Source: Fen-183 sp036504335 (GTDB lineage: Bacteria; Acidobacteriota; Thermoanaerobaculia; UBA5066). From it: 64,000 nucleotides of DNA. A program made the translations under genes and the position numbers. The notes beneath the pieces were generated by a model that saw only the letters and a program-made list of their open reading frames with translations, made no database searches and had not been told where the DNA came from. How positions within the stretch are numbered: the first letter of the stretch is position 1; each line of letters begins with the position of its first letter. Positions 33,353 through 42,106 of this stretch are shown here, in pieces. The stretch is taken from positions 186,001 through 250,000 of the forward strand of contig DASXVJ010000023.1 in assembly GCA_036504335.1 (NCBI GenBank), in the 5' to 3' direction.

Positions 33353-34206
33353 CCGCGGCCTCGCTCGGGGGGCGAGGTCAGCGCTTCGGCAACGTTGTAT
33401 TTCTTCTTAGAAAGGTGAAGAGCGGCCGTCTCGGCATCGACCCCCCATTTCGCCGCGATGAGTGCGGAAGGCAGATGCCAACTAACCCTTCTAAGAAAAT
33501 CTTCGGCCTTCTCTTCGGATATCTTCGCGAATTGCGCCACGATTCTCGTGGCGCGCTTCCGGAGCTTGTCGTTCGTCGGCTGCATCGCGACCATCTCGCC
33601 TTCGTACACGAGTCCGCGCCTGGCCATCACCGCGGTCGAGAGCATGTTGAGCGCGATCTTCTGCGCCGTTCCCGCCTTCAGCCGGCTCGACCCGGCGAGG
33701 ATCTCTCTCCCCGTGTCGAGGAGGACGCCGATCTCCGCCTCTGCGAGGAGCGGCGTCCCGGGCCGGCAGACGATGGAGACGGTCAGCGCGCCGCGCGCCT
33801 TCGCCTCCTTCAGCGCGCCGCGCACGTAAGGCGTCGCGCCGCTCGCGGCGATCCCGACGACGGCGTCGCTCGCCGTCAGCCCGGCGCGGAGGAGGTCGAC
33901 GGCGCCGGCATCGGCGTCGTCCTCGGCGCCCTCGACCGCCTCGAACATCGCGCGTTTTCCGCCCGCGAGGAGCGCGACGACGAGCGAGGGATCCGTCCCG
34001 AACGTGGGCGGGAGCTCGGCGGCGTCGAGGGCCCCGAGCCTTCCGCTGGTGCCGGCGCCGGTATAGAACCAGCGGCCGCCGGCGTCGAGCCGCGCCGCGA
34101 TCGCGTCTGCGGCGCGGGCGAGGTCCGGAAGCGCCGCGCCGACAGCCGCCTGCACGCCCGCGTCGGCCGCGTGCATCCGGGCGAGGAGAGCGCCGGTCTC
34201 GCTCAT
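33349..34206 (-). CDS. murQ: N-acetylmuramic acid 6-phosphate etherase
   Basis: A 285-aa SIS-domain enzyme that cleaves the lactyl ether of MurNAc-6-phosphate to GlcNAc-6-phosphate and D-lactate. The signature FYTGAGTSGRLGALDAAELPP and the later IAASGATPYVRGAL and LKAGTAQKIALNMLST segments match MurQ. The ATG at 34206 overlaps the kinase stop (ATGA), and the gene overlaps nagA at its other end. The reading frame upstream of 34206 is a shadow of the kinase. Two AT-rich elements (33400-33422, 33486-33504) lie in its C-terminal part, coding LHLSKKK and EDFLRRV. Confidence 0.95.
   Translation of the reverse strand: MSETGALLARMHAADAGVQAAVGAALPDLARAADAIAARLDAGGRWFYTGAGTSGRLGALDAAELPPTFGTDPSLVVALLAGGKRAMFEAVEGAEDDADAGAVDLLRAGLTASDAVVGIAASGATPYVRGALKEAKARGALTVSIVCRPGTPLLAEAEIGVLLDTGREILAGSSRLKAGTAQKIALNMLSTAVMARRGLVYEGEMVAMQPTNDKLRKRATRIVAQFAKISEEKAEDFLRRVSWHLPSALIAAKWGVDAETAALHLSKKKYNVAEALTSPPERGRG
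33400..33422 (-). repeat. interspersed AT-rich element, near-exact copy (core 33404-33413)
   Basis: TTCTTAGAAA followed by GGTGAAGAG, the reverse orientation of copies 1-3. In murQ it encodes LHLSKKK, a third distinct reading frame of the same sequence. Confidence 0.6.
33486..33504 (+). repeat. interspersed AT-rich element, copy 4 (core 33489-33498)
   Basis: CCC, exact core TTCTAAGAAA, then ATCTTC, with another CTTCTCTTC tract right after. Inside murQ, read as EDFLRRV on the minus strand, shifted by one base relative to the FLEGEE copies. Confidence 0.65.
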
Positions 34207-35147
34207 GCGCGGGCGCCCGACCGGGCGCGCGCGAGGCGGATGGCGCCCACCTCGGGCGGGAACGCCGGCGGGCCCACCCGCGCGCCGGGCGCGACTGCGT
34301 GAAGCTCGGCCGCGAGCGGCCCGAGGAGGATATCGCCTGCCGCGAAAACGCCGCCGACGGTGGAAACAGGAAACGTCTCCGTCTCGAGGCGAAGCTTTCG
34401 AATGACGGTGATCGCCGCGAGAGCGAGCTCCCTGCCGGCTTCGGCGAGGATGCGGCGCGCTTCGCCGTCCCCTGCCTTCGCTGCCGAGAGGACGAGCGGG
34501 AAGTACGCGGCGACGTCTCCGGCGCCGCCCTCGGACCGGTAGACCTTCGACAGGAGCTCCTCGAGCGTGTGGATGCCGCGCTCGGACTCGAAGAGCAGCC
34601 TCCGGATCTCGGTCTTCGGGCCGCGGCCGTCGAGCTCGCGGACGACCGCCGCGAGGCCCTGCCGCGCGATCGCGTAGCCGGAGCCCTCGTCGCCGAGGAG
34701 GGGCCCCCATCCGCCGGCGCGCGCCTCGACGCCGTCCTTGCCGCGCCCGAAGGCGATGGCGCCCGTCCCCGCGATCAGGACGACCCCCGGCCCGTCGGGG
34801 TCGCCCGGGGCGGCGCCCGCGAGGGCGATGCGCGCGTCCGTCGTCACGAAGACGCGGCCGGCCCCGAAGTGTTCCTCGAGGGCGGCGGTCAGCGGCTGGA
34901 CGAGCCCCGCGGACTCCACTCCCGCGAGTCCCACGCCGACGCGCTCGGCGCGCCGGATGGAGACGACGGCCGACGTCGCGGCGTCGCCGGCGGCTTCGAG
35001 GATCGTCTCGACGACGAGCGGGAGTGGCCGCGTCGCCGCGTTCGCGGGGCCCGAGGCGCCGCGTCCCATGGGGACGAGATCCTCGCCCGCCACGACGGCG
35101 CGCGTGCGGGTGCCCCCTCCGTCGACGCCGATCCAGAACGCGGACAT
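34203..35147 (-). CDS. BadF/BcrA-type N-acetylglucosamine/N-acetylmuramic acid kinase
   Basis: A 314-aa ASKHA-fold sugar kinase with the phosphate-1 motif GVDGGGTRTRAVV, phosphate-2 region VVLIAGTGAIAFG and a GWGPLLGDEGSGYAIA segment typical of GlcNAc/MurNAc kinases. It would phosphorylate free amino sugars to feed MurQ and NagA, which follow in the same overlapping operon. No anhMurNAc kinase (AnmK) is seen in the window. Order kinase-murQ-nagA matches successive pathway steps. MurNAc or GlcNAc preference cannot be read from sequence. Confidence 0.88.
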   Translation of the reverse strand: MSAFWIGVDGGGTRTRAVVAGEDLVPMGRGASGPANAATRPLPLVVETILEAAGDAATSAVVSIRRAERVGVGLAGVESAGLVQPLTAALEEHFGAGRVFVTTDARIALAGAAPGDPDGPGVVLIAGTGAIAFGRGKDGVEARAGGWGPLLGDEGSGYAIARQGLAAVVRELDGRGPKTEIRRLLFESERGIHTLEELLSKVYRSEGGAGDVAAYFPLVLSAAKAGDGEARRILAEAGRELALAAITVIRKLRLETETFPVSTVGGVFAAGDILLGPLAAELHAVAPGARVGPPAFPPEVGAIRLARARSGARA

Positions 35148-35188
35148 GCCGCCAGCTTAGCAAGGCGGGGGAGGTAACCTCCTCCCCG

Positions 35189-37063
35189 ATGAAGAGCCTG
35201 TATGCCCTGCTCGCCGCGACGCTCGCCGCGAAGGCGGCGGTGCTGGCGCAGCTGGGGAATCACCCGTTGCTCCAGCCGTACGGCGAGATCGACAGCGGCG
35301 TGTACGCCCGGCTCGCGCACCGCATCGCGAACGGCGATCTGGTGCTGCGCGGCGAAGGCGCGGTGCCGTACTTCGTGAGCCCGCTCTACGCGTATTTCCT
35401 CGCGGCGACGGGGCCCTCGTTCCCGGTCGCACGCGTCGTCCAGATCCTCCTCGGCACCGCGGCCGTCGCCCTCGTGTTCCTCACGGCGCGCCGGCTCTTC
35501 GGCGAACGCGCCGCGCTCGCCGCCGGCGTCCTTTACGCCCTCGCGGGCGTCGTGACGTTCCACGAGGTTCTGATCCTGCAGGCGGCGATCGACCCGTTCC
35601 TCACCGCCCTCGCCTTGTTCCTGCTTGCAAGGGCTGTCGGGTCGGAAGAGGAAGAGAAGATTTCTTTGAAGGTTAAGAGGGTAGAGGCGCCGGGAGGCGT
35701 CTTGCCGCGCTGGGGTGCGTTCGCGGCCACGGGTGCGGCGTTCGGCCTACTCTCCCTCAACCGCCCGAACGCCCTGCTGTGTGTCGCAGCGATCGGCGTG
35801 GCCCTTGCTCTCTTCACCTTCAAAGAAAATTCTCTTCGAAGGGTGGGCCTCATTGCGGCCTTCTTCGCGGGCACGGCCCTCGTCGTCGCCCCTTTCACTC
35901 TCAGGAATTTCCTCGTCTCCCATGAGTTCGTTCTCGTTTCTTCCCACGGCGGCCTGAACTTCCTCGTCGGGAACGGGCCGGGCGCCACGGGCGCCTACCG
36001 CGAGATTCCCGGGATCACGCCCGACATCGGCGGGCAGGCGAAGGATTCCAGGAAGGTGGCAGAGAAGGCCGAGGGACGCGAGCTGTCGTCACGGGAAGTC
36101 TCTTCGCACTTCGCCCGCGAGGCGCTCCGCTGGATCCGTACGAACCCCGGCGCCGCTCTTTCCCTCTTTCTAAGAAAGATCCATCTTCTTCTTTCGGGCG
36201 ACGAGGCCCCGCTCAACTTCAGCTTCACGTGGTACCGCGAGAAGAGCCTCGCGCTGAAGCTGCTTTGCGTCGGGCCGGGCCTCCTCGTGCCGCTCGCGGG
36301 CGCAGGACTCGTCTTCGGCCTCCTCGGGGCCGCCGGCGCCGTGAGCGAGCGGCGCCTGGCGCTGCTCGTGTGGGCCGCGTTCATCCCGGCGTACGTCTTC
36401 GCGGTCGCGGCGTTCTTCGTCGCGACGCGGTACCGCCTTCCCCTGCTCGTCGCCGTCGCCCCGCTCGCCGGCGCCGCGGTGACGCGGTTCGGTGCGGCGT
36501 GGCACGCGAAGGGCGCGCGCCTCGCGGTCGCCGGGGCCGTGGCCGCGGTCCTCGCGGCGATCTCTCTCCGGCCGACGGGCCTCTGGGACGGTGCGCAGGA
36601 CGAGGAGATGTACCTCGTCCTCTGGGAGGTCGAACGGGGCGACCCGGCGGCCATGCGGCACGCCGAGACGGCCGCGCCGAGCCACCCCGAGCCGGGGCGC
36701 TTCTGGCTTCGGGTCGGGAGGTCGTTCGAGGATGCGGGGAAGAGCGACGAGGCCATCGCGGCAGTCTCGAAGTCGCACGAGATCGCCCCGGGTCCGGGCT
36801 CCGCCAGGATTCTCTCGTCGCTGCTGGAGAAACGCGGCCTTGCGCGCGCGCTCTCGGGAGACGCGCCGGGCGCACGCCCGGATCTCGAAGAGGCCCTCCG
36901 GCTGGATGCGACGAGCGCGGCCGCCCGGGTGAACCTCGCGGTCGTCCTCGCCCAGATCGGGGAGACGGACCGCGCCCGGTCTCTCGCGCGGGAGGCGCTC
37001 GGCCTCGACTCCGGCTACGAGAAGGCCCGTGCGCTCCTGGCGGCACTCGACCGGTTGAAATGA
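35189..37063 (+). CDS. GT39-like membrane glycosyltransferase with C-terminal TPR repeats
   Basis: A 624-aa polytopic protein. The N-terminal half resembles ArnT/PMT-type GT-C glycosyltransferases: the first luminal loop has YGEIDSGVYARLAHRIANGD with the expected acidic residues, followed by about eleven helices. From about residue 470 there are TPR-like helices (AAPSHPEPGRFWLRVGRSFE, ATSAAARVNLAVVLAQIGET). It probably moves a lipid-linked sugar onto an envelope acceptor. The start at 35189 has GGAGG upstream. Three AT-rich elements (35646, 35808, 36156) encode charged cytoplasmic loops such as KENSLRR and LRKIHLL. A strong terminator follows. Confidence 0.82.
   Translation: MKSLYALLAATLAAKAAVLAQLGNHPLLQPYGEIDSGVYARLAHRIANGDLVLRGEGAVPYFVSPLYAYFLAATGPSFPVARVVQILLGTAAVALVFLTARRLFGERAALAAGVLYALAGVVTFHEVLILQAAIDPFLTALALFLLARAVGSEEEEKISLKVKRVEAPGGVLPRWGAFAATGAAFGLLSLNRPNALLCVAAIGVALALFTFKENSLRRVGLIAAFFAGTALVVAPFTLRNFLVSHEFVLVSSHGGLNFLVGNGPGATGAYREIPGITPDIGGQAKDSRKVAEKAEGRELSSREVSSHFAREALRWIRTNPGAALSLFLRKIHLLLSGDEAPLNFSFTWYREKSLALKLLCVGPGLLVPLAGAGLVFGLLGAAGAVSERRLALLVWAAFIPAYVFAVAAFFVATRYRLPLLVAVAPLAGAAVTRFGAAWHAKGARLAVAGAVAAVLAAISLRPTGLWDGAQDEEMYLVLWEVERGDPAAMRHAETAAPSHPEPGRFWLRVGRSFEDAGKSDEAIAAVSKSHEIAPGPGSARILSSLLEKRGLARALSGDAPGARPDLEEALRLDATSAAARVNLAVVLAQIGETDRARSLAREALGLDSGYEKARALLAALDRLK
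35646..35680 (-). repeat. interspersed AT-rich element, variant (core-like 35662-35671)
   Basis: A purine tract GAAGAGGAAGAGAAGA then TTCTTTGAAGG and TTAAGAGG. It encodes EEEEKISLKVKR in a loop between helices of the GT39-like protein. Confidence 0.45.
35808..35842 (+). repeat. interspersed AT-rich element, variant (core-like 35819-35828)
   Basis: CTCTTCACC then TTCAAAGAAA, then ATTCTCTTCGAAGG. It differs from the core by one base and keeps the left flank exactly. It encodes LFTFKENSLRR between two helices. Confidence 0.55.
36156..36193 (+). repeat. interspersed AT-rich element, copy 5 (core 36168-36177)
   Basis: CTCTTTCCCTC, then exact core TTCTAAGAAA inside TTTCTAAGAAAG, then ATCCATCTTCTTCTTTC. 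The GT39 gene reads LSLFLRKIHLLL here. Confidence 0.65.
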
Positions 37064-37064
37064 A

Positions 37065-37090
37065 ACGGCCCGGCGTTTCCGCCGGGCCGT
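37065..37090. terminator. bidirectional terminator between GT39 and TonB receptor genes
   Basis: A perfect 10-bp stem ACGGCCCGGC / GCCGGGCCGT with loop GTTTCC lies between two convergent stop codons (37063 and 37116). It is followed by CTGGGAAAA on one side and preceded by GAAATGAAA (TTTC on the minus strand) on the other, so it can stop transcripts from both directions. Confidence 0.75.
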
Positions 37091-37115
37091 CTGGGAAAAC
37101 CGGGTAAGGCGCGTC

Positions 37116-39893
37116 CTAGAAGTCGAGCCGCGCGGTGACCGTGAACCGGCGGGGCGACGCCCAGCTCGTGGCGTTGCCGAAGTTCGGGTTCGGCTGCGTG
37201 GTTTGCTGCCAGCCGAGGTTCCCGGCCGGGTTGCCGTCCACGTACCCGTCGAGGTACTTGGTCGACGTGACGCCGAGGACCGTCTGCGTGTCGAAGACGT
37301 TCGTGACGCGAGCTTCGATGCGGGCGGCCATGTTCCCGCCGAACTTCAGGTTGTAGGCGAGGAGCAGGTCGACCGTCGTCCACGTCGGGAGGCGGTTCGT
37401 GCCGGCGGGCTCGAGGTAGCGGCCGCTCGCCGTCGACGGAGTGCCTCCGCGGGCTTCCCACGGGGTCCCGCTCTGGACGCGGAGGAAGCCGCCGACGACG
37501 AAGCCGAGCGGCAGGTCGTACGAGCCCATCAGCTTGAAGATGATCGGGCGGTCCTGTCCGAGATGGCCGTACCGGTTCGGGTCGGCGCTGTTCCAGCCCG
37601 GCTCGTCCTCGAGGAACGAAGACGTGTTGAAGAGTCCGGTGCCGTAGTCCTCGTCCCAGTTGCCGTAGAGCCTGCTGAACGTGATGTTCATGTCCGCGTA
37701 CCAGCAGTTCGCGTAGCGCTTCTGGAGGTCGAGGGTGAGGGCGTCGTACGTGCGGCGCGCGCCAAAGAAGTTCTTCGCCTGGAAGGAGCCAAAGTAGTTG
37801 TTCACGTCGATCGGCGCGTCTTCAAAGGCGTTCTTCAGGTTGCGGTACTGATAGTAGACGTCGAACGTGAGGTCTTTCGTGGCCGCCGCGGAGTAGCCGA
37901 AGGAGAGCTCCTCGTACTTGGGAGGCTTGAGGTCGGTCGGGATGAGCTTGCCGCCCGACGAGCCGCGGTACTGCGAGCCGAGGAAGACGCCGGTCGTCCC
38001 GTTGAAGTAGGCCTGGTCCTGACGGATGCGGTACGGGGCGAACGAGCGCGCCGTCGACTTCTGGTCCACGCCCGCGTACTCGCCGTACGTGCCGTAGAAC
38101 TTGTCGCTGGCGAGCAGGTTCGGGTTCCAGGTGATGCCGATGCGCGGCTGGATCTGCTGGCTGAAGTCGAACGTCATGAAGTTGTAGCGCACGTCGGACG
38201 TGTTGGGCGCCGTCGAGGACGAGCCGCAGATGTTGCCGGCCTTGCAGACCTGGGCGAATTCGTCCTTGTTGACGAGAACGCCGAGGTAGATCGTGAGGTT
38301 CTTCATCGAGATCGTGTCCTGGAGGAACGCCGAGTACGTCCGCGCCCGCGAGTACTGGACGGGCTGGGACGTGTAGTACCGGGCGCGAACCGCGCCGGGC
38401 ACGGCAGTGCCGCAGACCGACGCCGGACACGTCTGGCCGGTGGCCCAGATGCCCCAGCCGTTCGTCGCGCGCACGGTGTCGTTCTCGGCCTCTTCGTAGC
38501 CGCCGCCGAGCTTGAACGCGTGCTGGGTGGAGCCCGCGTCGAAGTACTGCGTGAGCGCGGCCTTGACCTCGCTGCGCTTGTACTTCTCGCCCGTCTCGGC
38601 GAACTCGGGCACGCCCACGTTCCCGAAGTTGCGGGCCGGGTCGAAGTACGCGCCGTAGGCGCCGAGGTTCTTGGGGTTGATGACCGCGGGCTGGAACGGC
38701 GCGAGCACCGTCTGCGCCGCCGACGTGTCGTTCTCCTCGAGGTAGACGTACTTCCCCTCGAGGATGGTGTTCTTCGACAGGAACCAGTCGACCGAGAGAT
38801 TGCCGACGTAGTTCGTCGTGTCGGCGCCCTGCGCGGCGGTCGGCAGGTCGTAGATCGAGCCGAACTGGTCGGTGGACTTCGCCGGGAGGGCGCGGAAGCC
38901 CGCGTTGACGAGGAGGGCCTGGCCGCCGAAGAAGGTCAACTTCCCGAAGTAGTCGCCGTTGTGCGACTTCGAGTCGGGCTGCGTCGTCGTGACGCCGCCG
39001 ACCGTGGCCGACTGGCCCGAGGTCTTGGCGTCGTAGTAGGCGCCGGACACGTAGCCGAACAGCGTGTCCTTGATGATCGGGAACCCGATGTTCGCCTGGG
39101 CGTTGACGAGGTCCGTGTCGGACTGCGTGTCGAACTGCCGGCTCGCCTGGAACGAGGACGGCGAGTAGTTCACCTGGACGGAGCCGGCGATCTGGTTCGT
39201 TCCCGACTTCGTGACGACGTTGATCATCGCGCCCGACGTCCGGCCGAACTCGGCCGTGATGCCGGCCTTCTTGACGTTGAAGTCCGCGATGTCGAGCTGG
39301 TTCGTGTCGACGCCGAGGGCGCCGTAGCCCGGGTTCGTCACGTTGACGCCGTCGAGGAGGTACTTGTTGTCCTGGCGCGTGCCGCCGGACATGGAGACGT
39401 AGCCGATTCCGCTCGTGTCGGTGGGGGCGCCCGGGATGATCTTGATGACGCCCTGGTACGTCCGCGAGAGCGGGAGGTCCTTGAGGGTGTTGTCGGTGTA
39501 GTTGAAGTTGACCTCGGAGGCCTTCTTGTCGATCTCGGCGACCGAGCCGGTCACGACGACCTCGGCCTTCGCGGCCGACACGAGCGTGAGCGTCACCTGC
39601 GCGTCGTTGTCGACGAAGACCTTGACCGACTGCTTCGCCGAGCCGAGACCCTTGAGGTCAGCCGAGACGACGTAGTCGCCGGGCAGAAGGACCCCGAACT
39701 TGAACGCTCCGTTCGCGTTCGAGACGGTCGTGTAGGGCGCCTGCGCGCCGGTGATTTTGACCGTTGCGCCGGGGACCGCCAGGCCGCTGCCGTCCTTGAC
39801 GACACCGGAGACCGAGCCGGTCTCACCGGCCCACGCCGCCGTCGCGAGGACGGTGACGAGGAGCACGAGACAGATTCGCGAGATCAACCGCAT
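37116..39893 (-). CDS. Oar-type TonB-dependent outer membrane receptor with carboxypeptidase-regulatory domain
   Basis: A 925-aa outer-membrane protein. A signal peptide ends at AAWAGE. A CarboxypepD_reg-like beta-sandwich (about 24-110: SVSGVVKDGSGLAVPGATVK, DYVVSADLKGLG) precedes a plug domain (about 120-240: YVSMSGGTRQDNKYLLDGVN, GAMINVVTKSGTNQ) and a 22-strand-type barrel ending in ARLDF, with the terminal Phe recognised by the BAM machinery. Such receptors take up or bind large substrates with TonB energy and are expanded in Acidobacteriota and Myxococcota. The start has a strong GGAGGAGG at about 39902-39909. No TonB or periplasmic partner lies nearby, and the ligand is unknown. Confidence 0.92.
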   Translation of the reverse strand: MRLISRICLVLLVTVLATAAWAGETGSVSGVVKDGSGLAVPGATVKITGAQAPYTTVSNANGAFKFGVLLPGDYVVSADLKGLGSAKQSVKVFVDNDAQVTLTLVSAAKAEVVVTGSVAEIDKKASEVNFNYTDNTLKDLPLSRTYQGVIKIIPGAPTDTSGIGYVSMSGGTRQDNKYLLDGVNVTNPGYGALGVDTNQLDIADFNVKKAGITAEFGRTSGAMINVVTKSGTNQIAGSVQVNYSPSSFQASRQFDTQSDTDLVNAQANIGFPIIKDTLFGYVSGAYYDAKTSGQSATVGGVTTTQPDSKSHNGDYFGKLTFFGGQALLVNAGFRALPAKSTDQFGSIYDLPTAAQGADTTNYVGNLSVDWFLSKNTILEGKYVYLEENDTSAAQTVLAPFQPAVINPKNLGAYGAYFDPARNFGNVGVPEFAETGEKYKRSEVKAALTQYFDAGSTQHAFKLGGGYEEAENDTVRATNGWGIWATGQTCPASVCGTAVPGAVRARYYTSQPVQYSRARTYSAFLQDTISMKNLTIYLGVLVNKDEFAQVCKAGNICGSSSTAPNTSDVRYNFMTFDFSQQIQPRIGITWNPNLLASDKFYGTYGEYAGVDQKSTARSFAPYRIRQDQAYFNGTTGVFLGSQYRGSSGGKLIPTDLKPPKYEELSFGYSAAATKDLTFDVYYQYRNLKNAFEDAPIDVNNYFGSFQAKNFFGARRTYDALTLDLQKRYANCWYADMNITFSRLYGNWDEDYGTGLFNTSSFLEDEPGWNSADPNRYGHLGQDRPIIFKLMGSYDLPLGFVVGGFLRVQSGTPWEARGGTPSTASGRYLEPAGTNRLPTWTTVDLLLAYNLKFGGNMAARIEARVTNVFDTQTVLGVTSTKYLDGYVDGNPAGNLGWQQTTQPNPNFGNATSWASPRRFTVTARLDF

Positions 39894-40083
39894 TTAAAGA
39901 ACCTCCTCCAAATAAAGGTAAGCGTTCAAACCGAGTCTTACCACGATTCTAACGCGTGATCCGCGTCAACTTCTCCGTCTCCAAGCGATTGGATCGACTG
40001 GATTGTGTCTCTGCCGGATTTGTTGACGAGGCGTCCAAGTCCCCGGCAACGGGGCGAGGGGAAGGCGCTGCTAGAGTCGGTTC

Positions 40084-40728
40084 GTGGCGTCGACGTCGAC
40101 GATTCTCTACCTCCACGGCCTCGCGTCCTCTCCTCGCGGCCGCAAGAGGGCCGTGCTGGAGGATCGCTTCGGCCCGGACCGCATCGAGGTGGTCGCCCCG
40201 GACCTGAACGTCCCGACCTTCCGTGGATTGAATTTCGTGGAGATGGTCGAAGCGGCTCGGGCCGCATGCGACCGCGCCGAGCCGCGAGTGATCGTCGGCA
40301 GCTCGCTGGGCGCTCTCGTCGCTCTTTCACTCTCAAGAATCCTGGGTTCCCTCTCCTGTCCGCTCGTCCTCGTCGCGCCGGCTCTCGGCTTTCACGAGCG
40401 GTGGAAGGAAAAGCTGCCCGAGAGCGACGAATTCGACCTTTTCCACCACGGCGAGGAACGGCCCCTGCCGATCCACCGGCGCTTTTTCGAGGAGATGGCG
40501 CTCGTGCGTGTCGACGACGATCCTCCGCCGGTCCCGGTCTCGATCGTCATGGGGACGGACGACGAGACCGTGCCGTACGCGCAGGTTGCGGACGCCTGGG
40601 CGCGCTGGGAGGCGTCCGGCCGGCTCGCGGAGGGCTCGCGCTTCCACCGCGTCGCGGGCGGCGACCACGGTCTCGTCGCGCACGGCGACACGATCGAGAG
40701 CGCCGTGAGGGAACGGCTGGCGGGCTAG
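40084..40728 (+). CDS. YqiA/YcfP-family alpha/beta esterase
   Basis: A 214-aa cytoplasmic alpha/beta hydrolase. The opening ILYLHGLASSPRGRKRAVLE is the family's oxyanion/N-terminal motif, the nucleophile elbow is VGSSLGALVAL, the acid is in GTDDETVPY and the histidine in GGDHGLV. YqiA-type enzymes hydrolyse short acyl esters and their physiological role is unclear. The start is GTG at 40084. The stop codon shares CTAG with the stop of the convergent permease gene. A weakly related AT-rich stretch (about 40322-40340) codes LSLSRILGS. Confidence 0.85.
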   Translation: MASTSTILYLHGLASSPRGRKRAVLEDRFGPDRIEVVAPDLNVPTFRGLNFVEMVEAARAACDRAEPRVIVGSSLGALVALSLSRILGSLSCPLVLVAPALGFHERWKEKLPESDEFDLFHHGEERPLPIHRRFFEEMALVRVDDDPPPVPVSIVMGTDDETVPYAQVADAWARWEASGRLAEGSRFHRVAGGDHGLVAHGDTIESAVRERLAG

Positions 40729-42083
40729 GTCGTCTTCCGGCCGACCGTGAGGTAGTAGACCGGAATCCCCGCCGCCACGACTCCGAGGACGGCGAGCGTC
40801 GACCACCTGCTCTCGGGCTGCACGATCGCGTTGCCGAGGAGGTAGAGGACGGACGCGAGGAAGACGAGCGGCAGCACCGGGTAGAGCGGCACGCGGAACG
40901 TCGGGGCGTAGCCGGGTTTCTTTCTGAGCCGGAAGATCGACGCGACCGCGAGGGCGTAGAACGGCAGGAACGCCGTCACGAACGCGTCCGCGAGCTGCTC
41001 GAAGTTGCGCGAGAGGACGAAGACGATCCCGAGGCCGGCGGTCATCGAGATCGAGATCCACGGCGTGCCGAAGCGCGGATGGACGGACGCGACGGGAGCG
41101 AAGAAGAGGCGGTCGGCCGCCATCGCGAAGAAGACGCGCGGGCTCGTGAAGAGGACCGTGTTCAGCGTCCCGAACGTCGAGACCATCACCGTGACGGACA
41201 CGAACGCGGCGCCCGCCGACCCGAGGACGACCTGGGCGACGTCGGCCGCGACGAGCTTCGAGACGCGGATCTTCTCGATCGGGAGGACCGCGAGGTACGC
41301 GACGTTCGCGGCGAGGTAGATCGCGACGACGAGGAGCGTCCCTCCGATGAGGGCGCGCGGGAGGTTCCGCTGCGGGTCCTTCACCTCGCCCGCGTTGTAG
41401 GCGAGATCGGCCCACCCGTCGAACGCCCAGAGCGTCGAGACGAGCGCGAGGCCGAACGCCGCGACGTGGAAGCTGCCGGCCGGCACGGCGGGCGTGAAGT
41501 TGCCACCCGTCCTGGGGAGCCCGACGAAGAGCGCGACGAGGACGATGAAGACGAGGCCGCCGTACTTGGCGACCACCGTCACGTTGCTCACGTTCGACGC
41601 GAAGCGGACTCCGAGGATGTTGAATCCCGCCGTGAGCGCGATCGCGAAGGCCGCGAACCAGCGCACGGCCATGACCTTGTCCGGCGCCTGCGGGTTCTGG
41701 CCCGTCACGCGGAAGAAGTACTCCGAGAACGTGATCGCGATGGCCCCGAGCGACGCCGCGCGGATCATCGAGAACTGGCCCCACCCGAACAGGAACCCCG
41801 CGAGCCGCCCCCAGCCGTCGCGGCAGAAGACGTACATGCCGCCCGTCTGGGGAAGCGCGCTCGCGACCTCGGCGAGCGTGAGCGCGCCGCAGAGGGCGAA
41901 GACGCCGCCCGCCGCCCACACGGCGAGCATCGGGAGCGGGCCGGGCAGCTTGTCCGCGATGCCCGCGGGCGACCGGAAGATCCCGGAGCCGATCGTCGAC
42001 CCGATGACGACGGCGACGGCGCTCCAGAAGCCGATGCGGCGAGCGAGTGCCGGGGCGTCGCGACCGGAGGCGGTGTCGGGCAT
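40725..42083 (-). CDS. APC-family amino acid permease
   Basis: A 452-aa transporter with twelve predicted helices. The first helix carries VIGSTIGSGIFRSPAGIA, the glycine-rich substrate-binding motif of the APC superfamily, and helix 6 has FDGWADLAYNAGEVKDPQRN, typical of the LAT/YfnA-like group. It imports or exchanges amino acids by proton or substrate coupling. The gene follows the 342-aa membrane protein gene on the same strand by 23 bp and may be cotranscribed. Confidence 0.92.
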   Translation of the reverse strand: MPDTASGRDAPALARRIGFWSAVAVVIGSTIGSGIFRSPAGIADKLPGPLPMLAVWAAGGVFALCGALTLAEVASALPQTGGMYVFCRDGWGRLAGFLFGWGQFSMIRAASLGAIAITFSEYFFRVTGQNPQAPDKVMAVRWFAAFAIALTAGFNILGVRFASNVSNVTVVAKYGGLVFIVLVALFVGLPRTGGNFTPAVPAGSFHVAAFGLALVSTLWAFDGWADLAYNAGEVKDPQRNLPRALIGGTLLVVAIYLAANVAYLAVLPIEKIRVSKLVAADVAQVVLGSAGAAFVSVTVMVSTFGTLNTVLFTSPRVFFAMAADRLFFAPVASVHPRFGTPWISISMTAGLGIVFVLSRNFEQLADAFVTAFLPFYALAVASIFRLRKKPGYAPTFRVPLYPVLPLVFLASVLYLLGNAIVQPESRWSTLAVLGVVAAGIPVYYLTVGRKTT

Positions 42084-42106
42084 CCGGGGATGTTACGTCG
42101 GAACGT

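Noticed and set aside
37203..39959. Plus-strand open frame of 918 codons opposite the TonB receptor
   Set aside because: The minus-strand frame has a signal peptide, plug and barrel motifs; the plus frame is an Arg/Val/Glu-rich shadow.
39894..40083. TTGACG...TAGAAT as promoter of the TonB receptor
   Set aside because: The spacing is only 12 bp, too short for a housekeeping promoter. The gap otherwise shows only the GGAGGAGG site.
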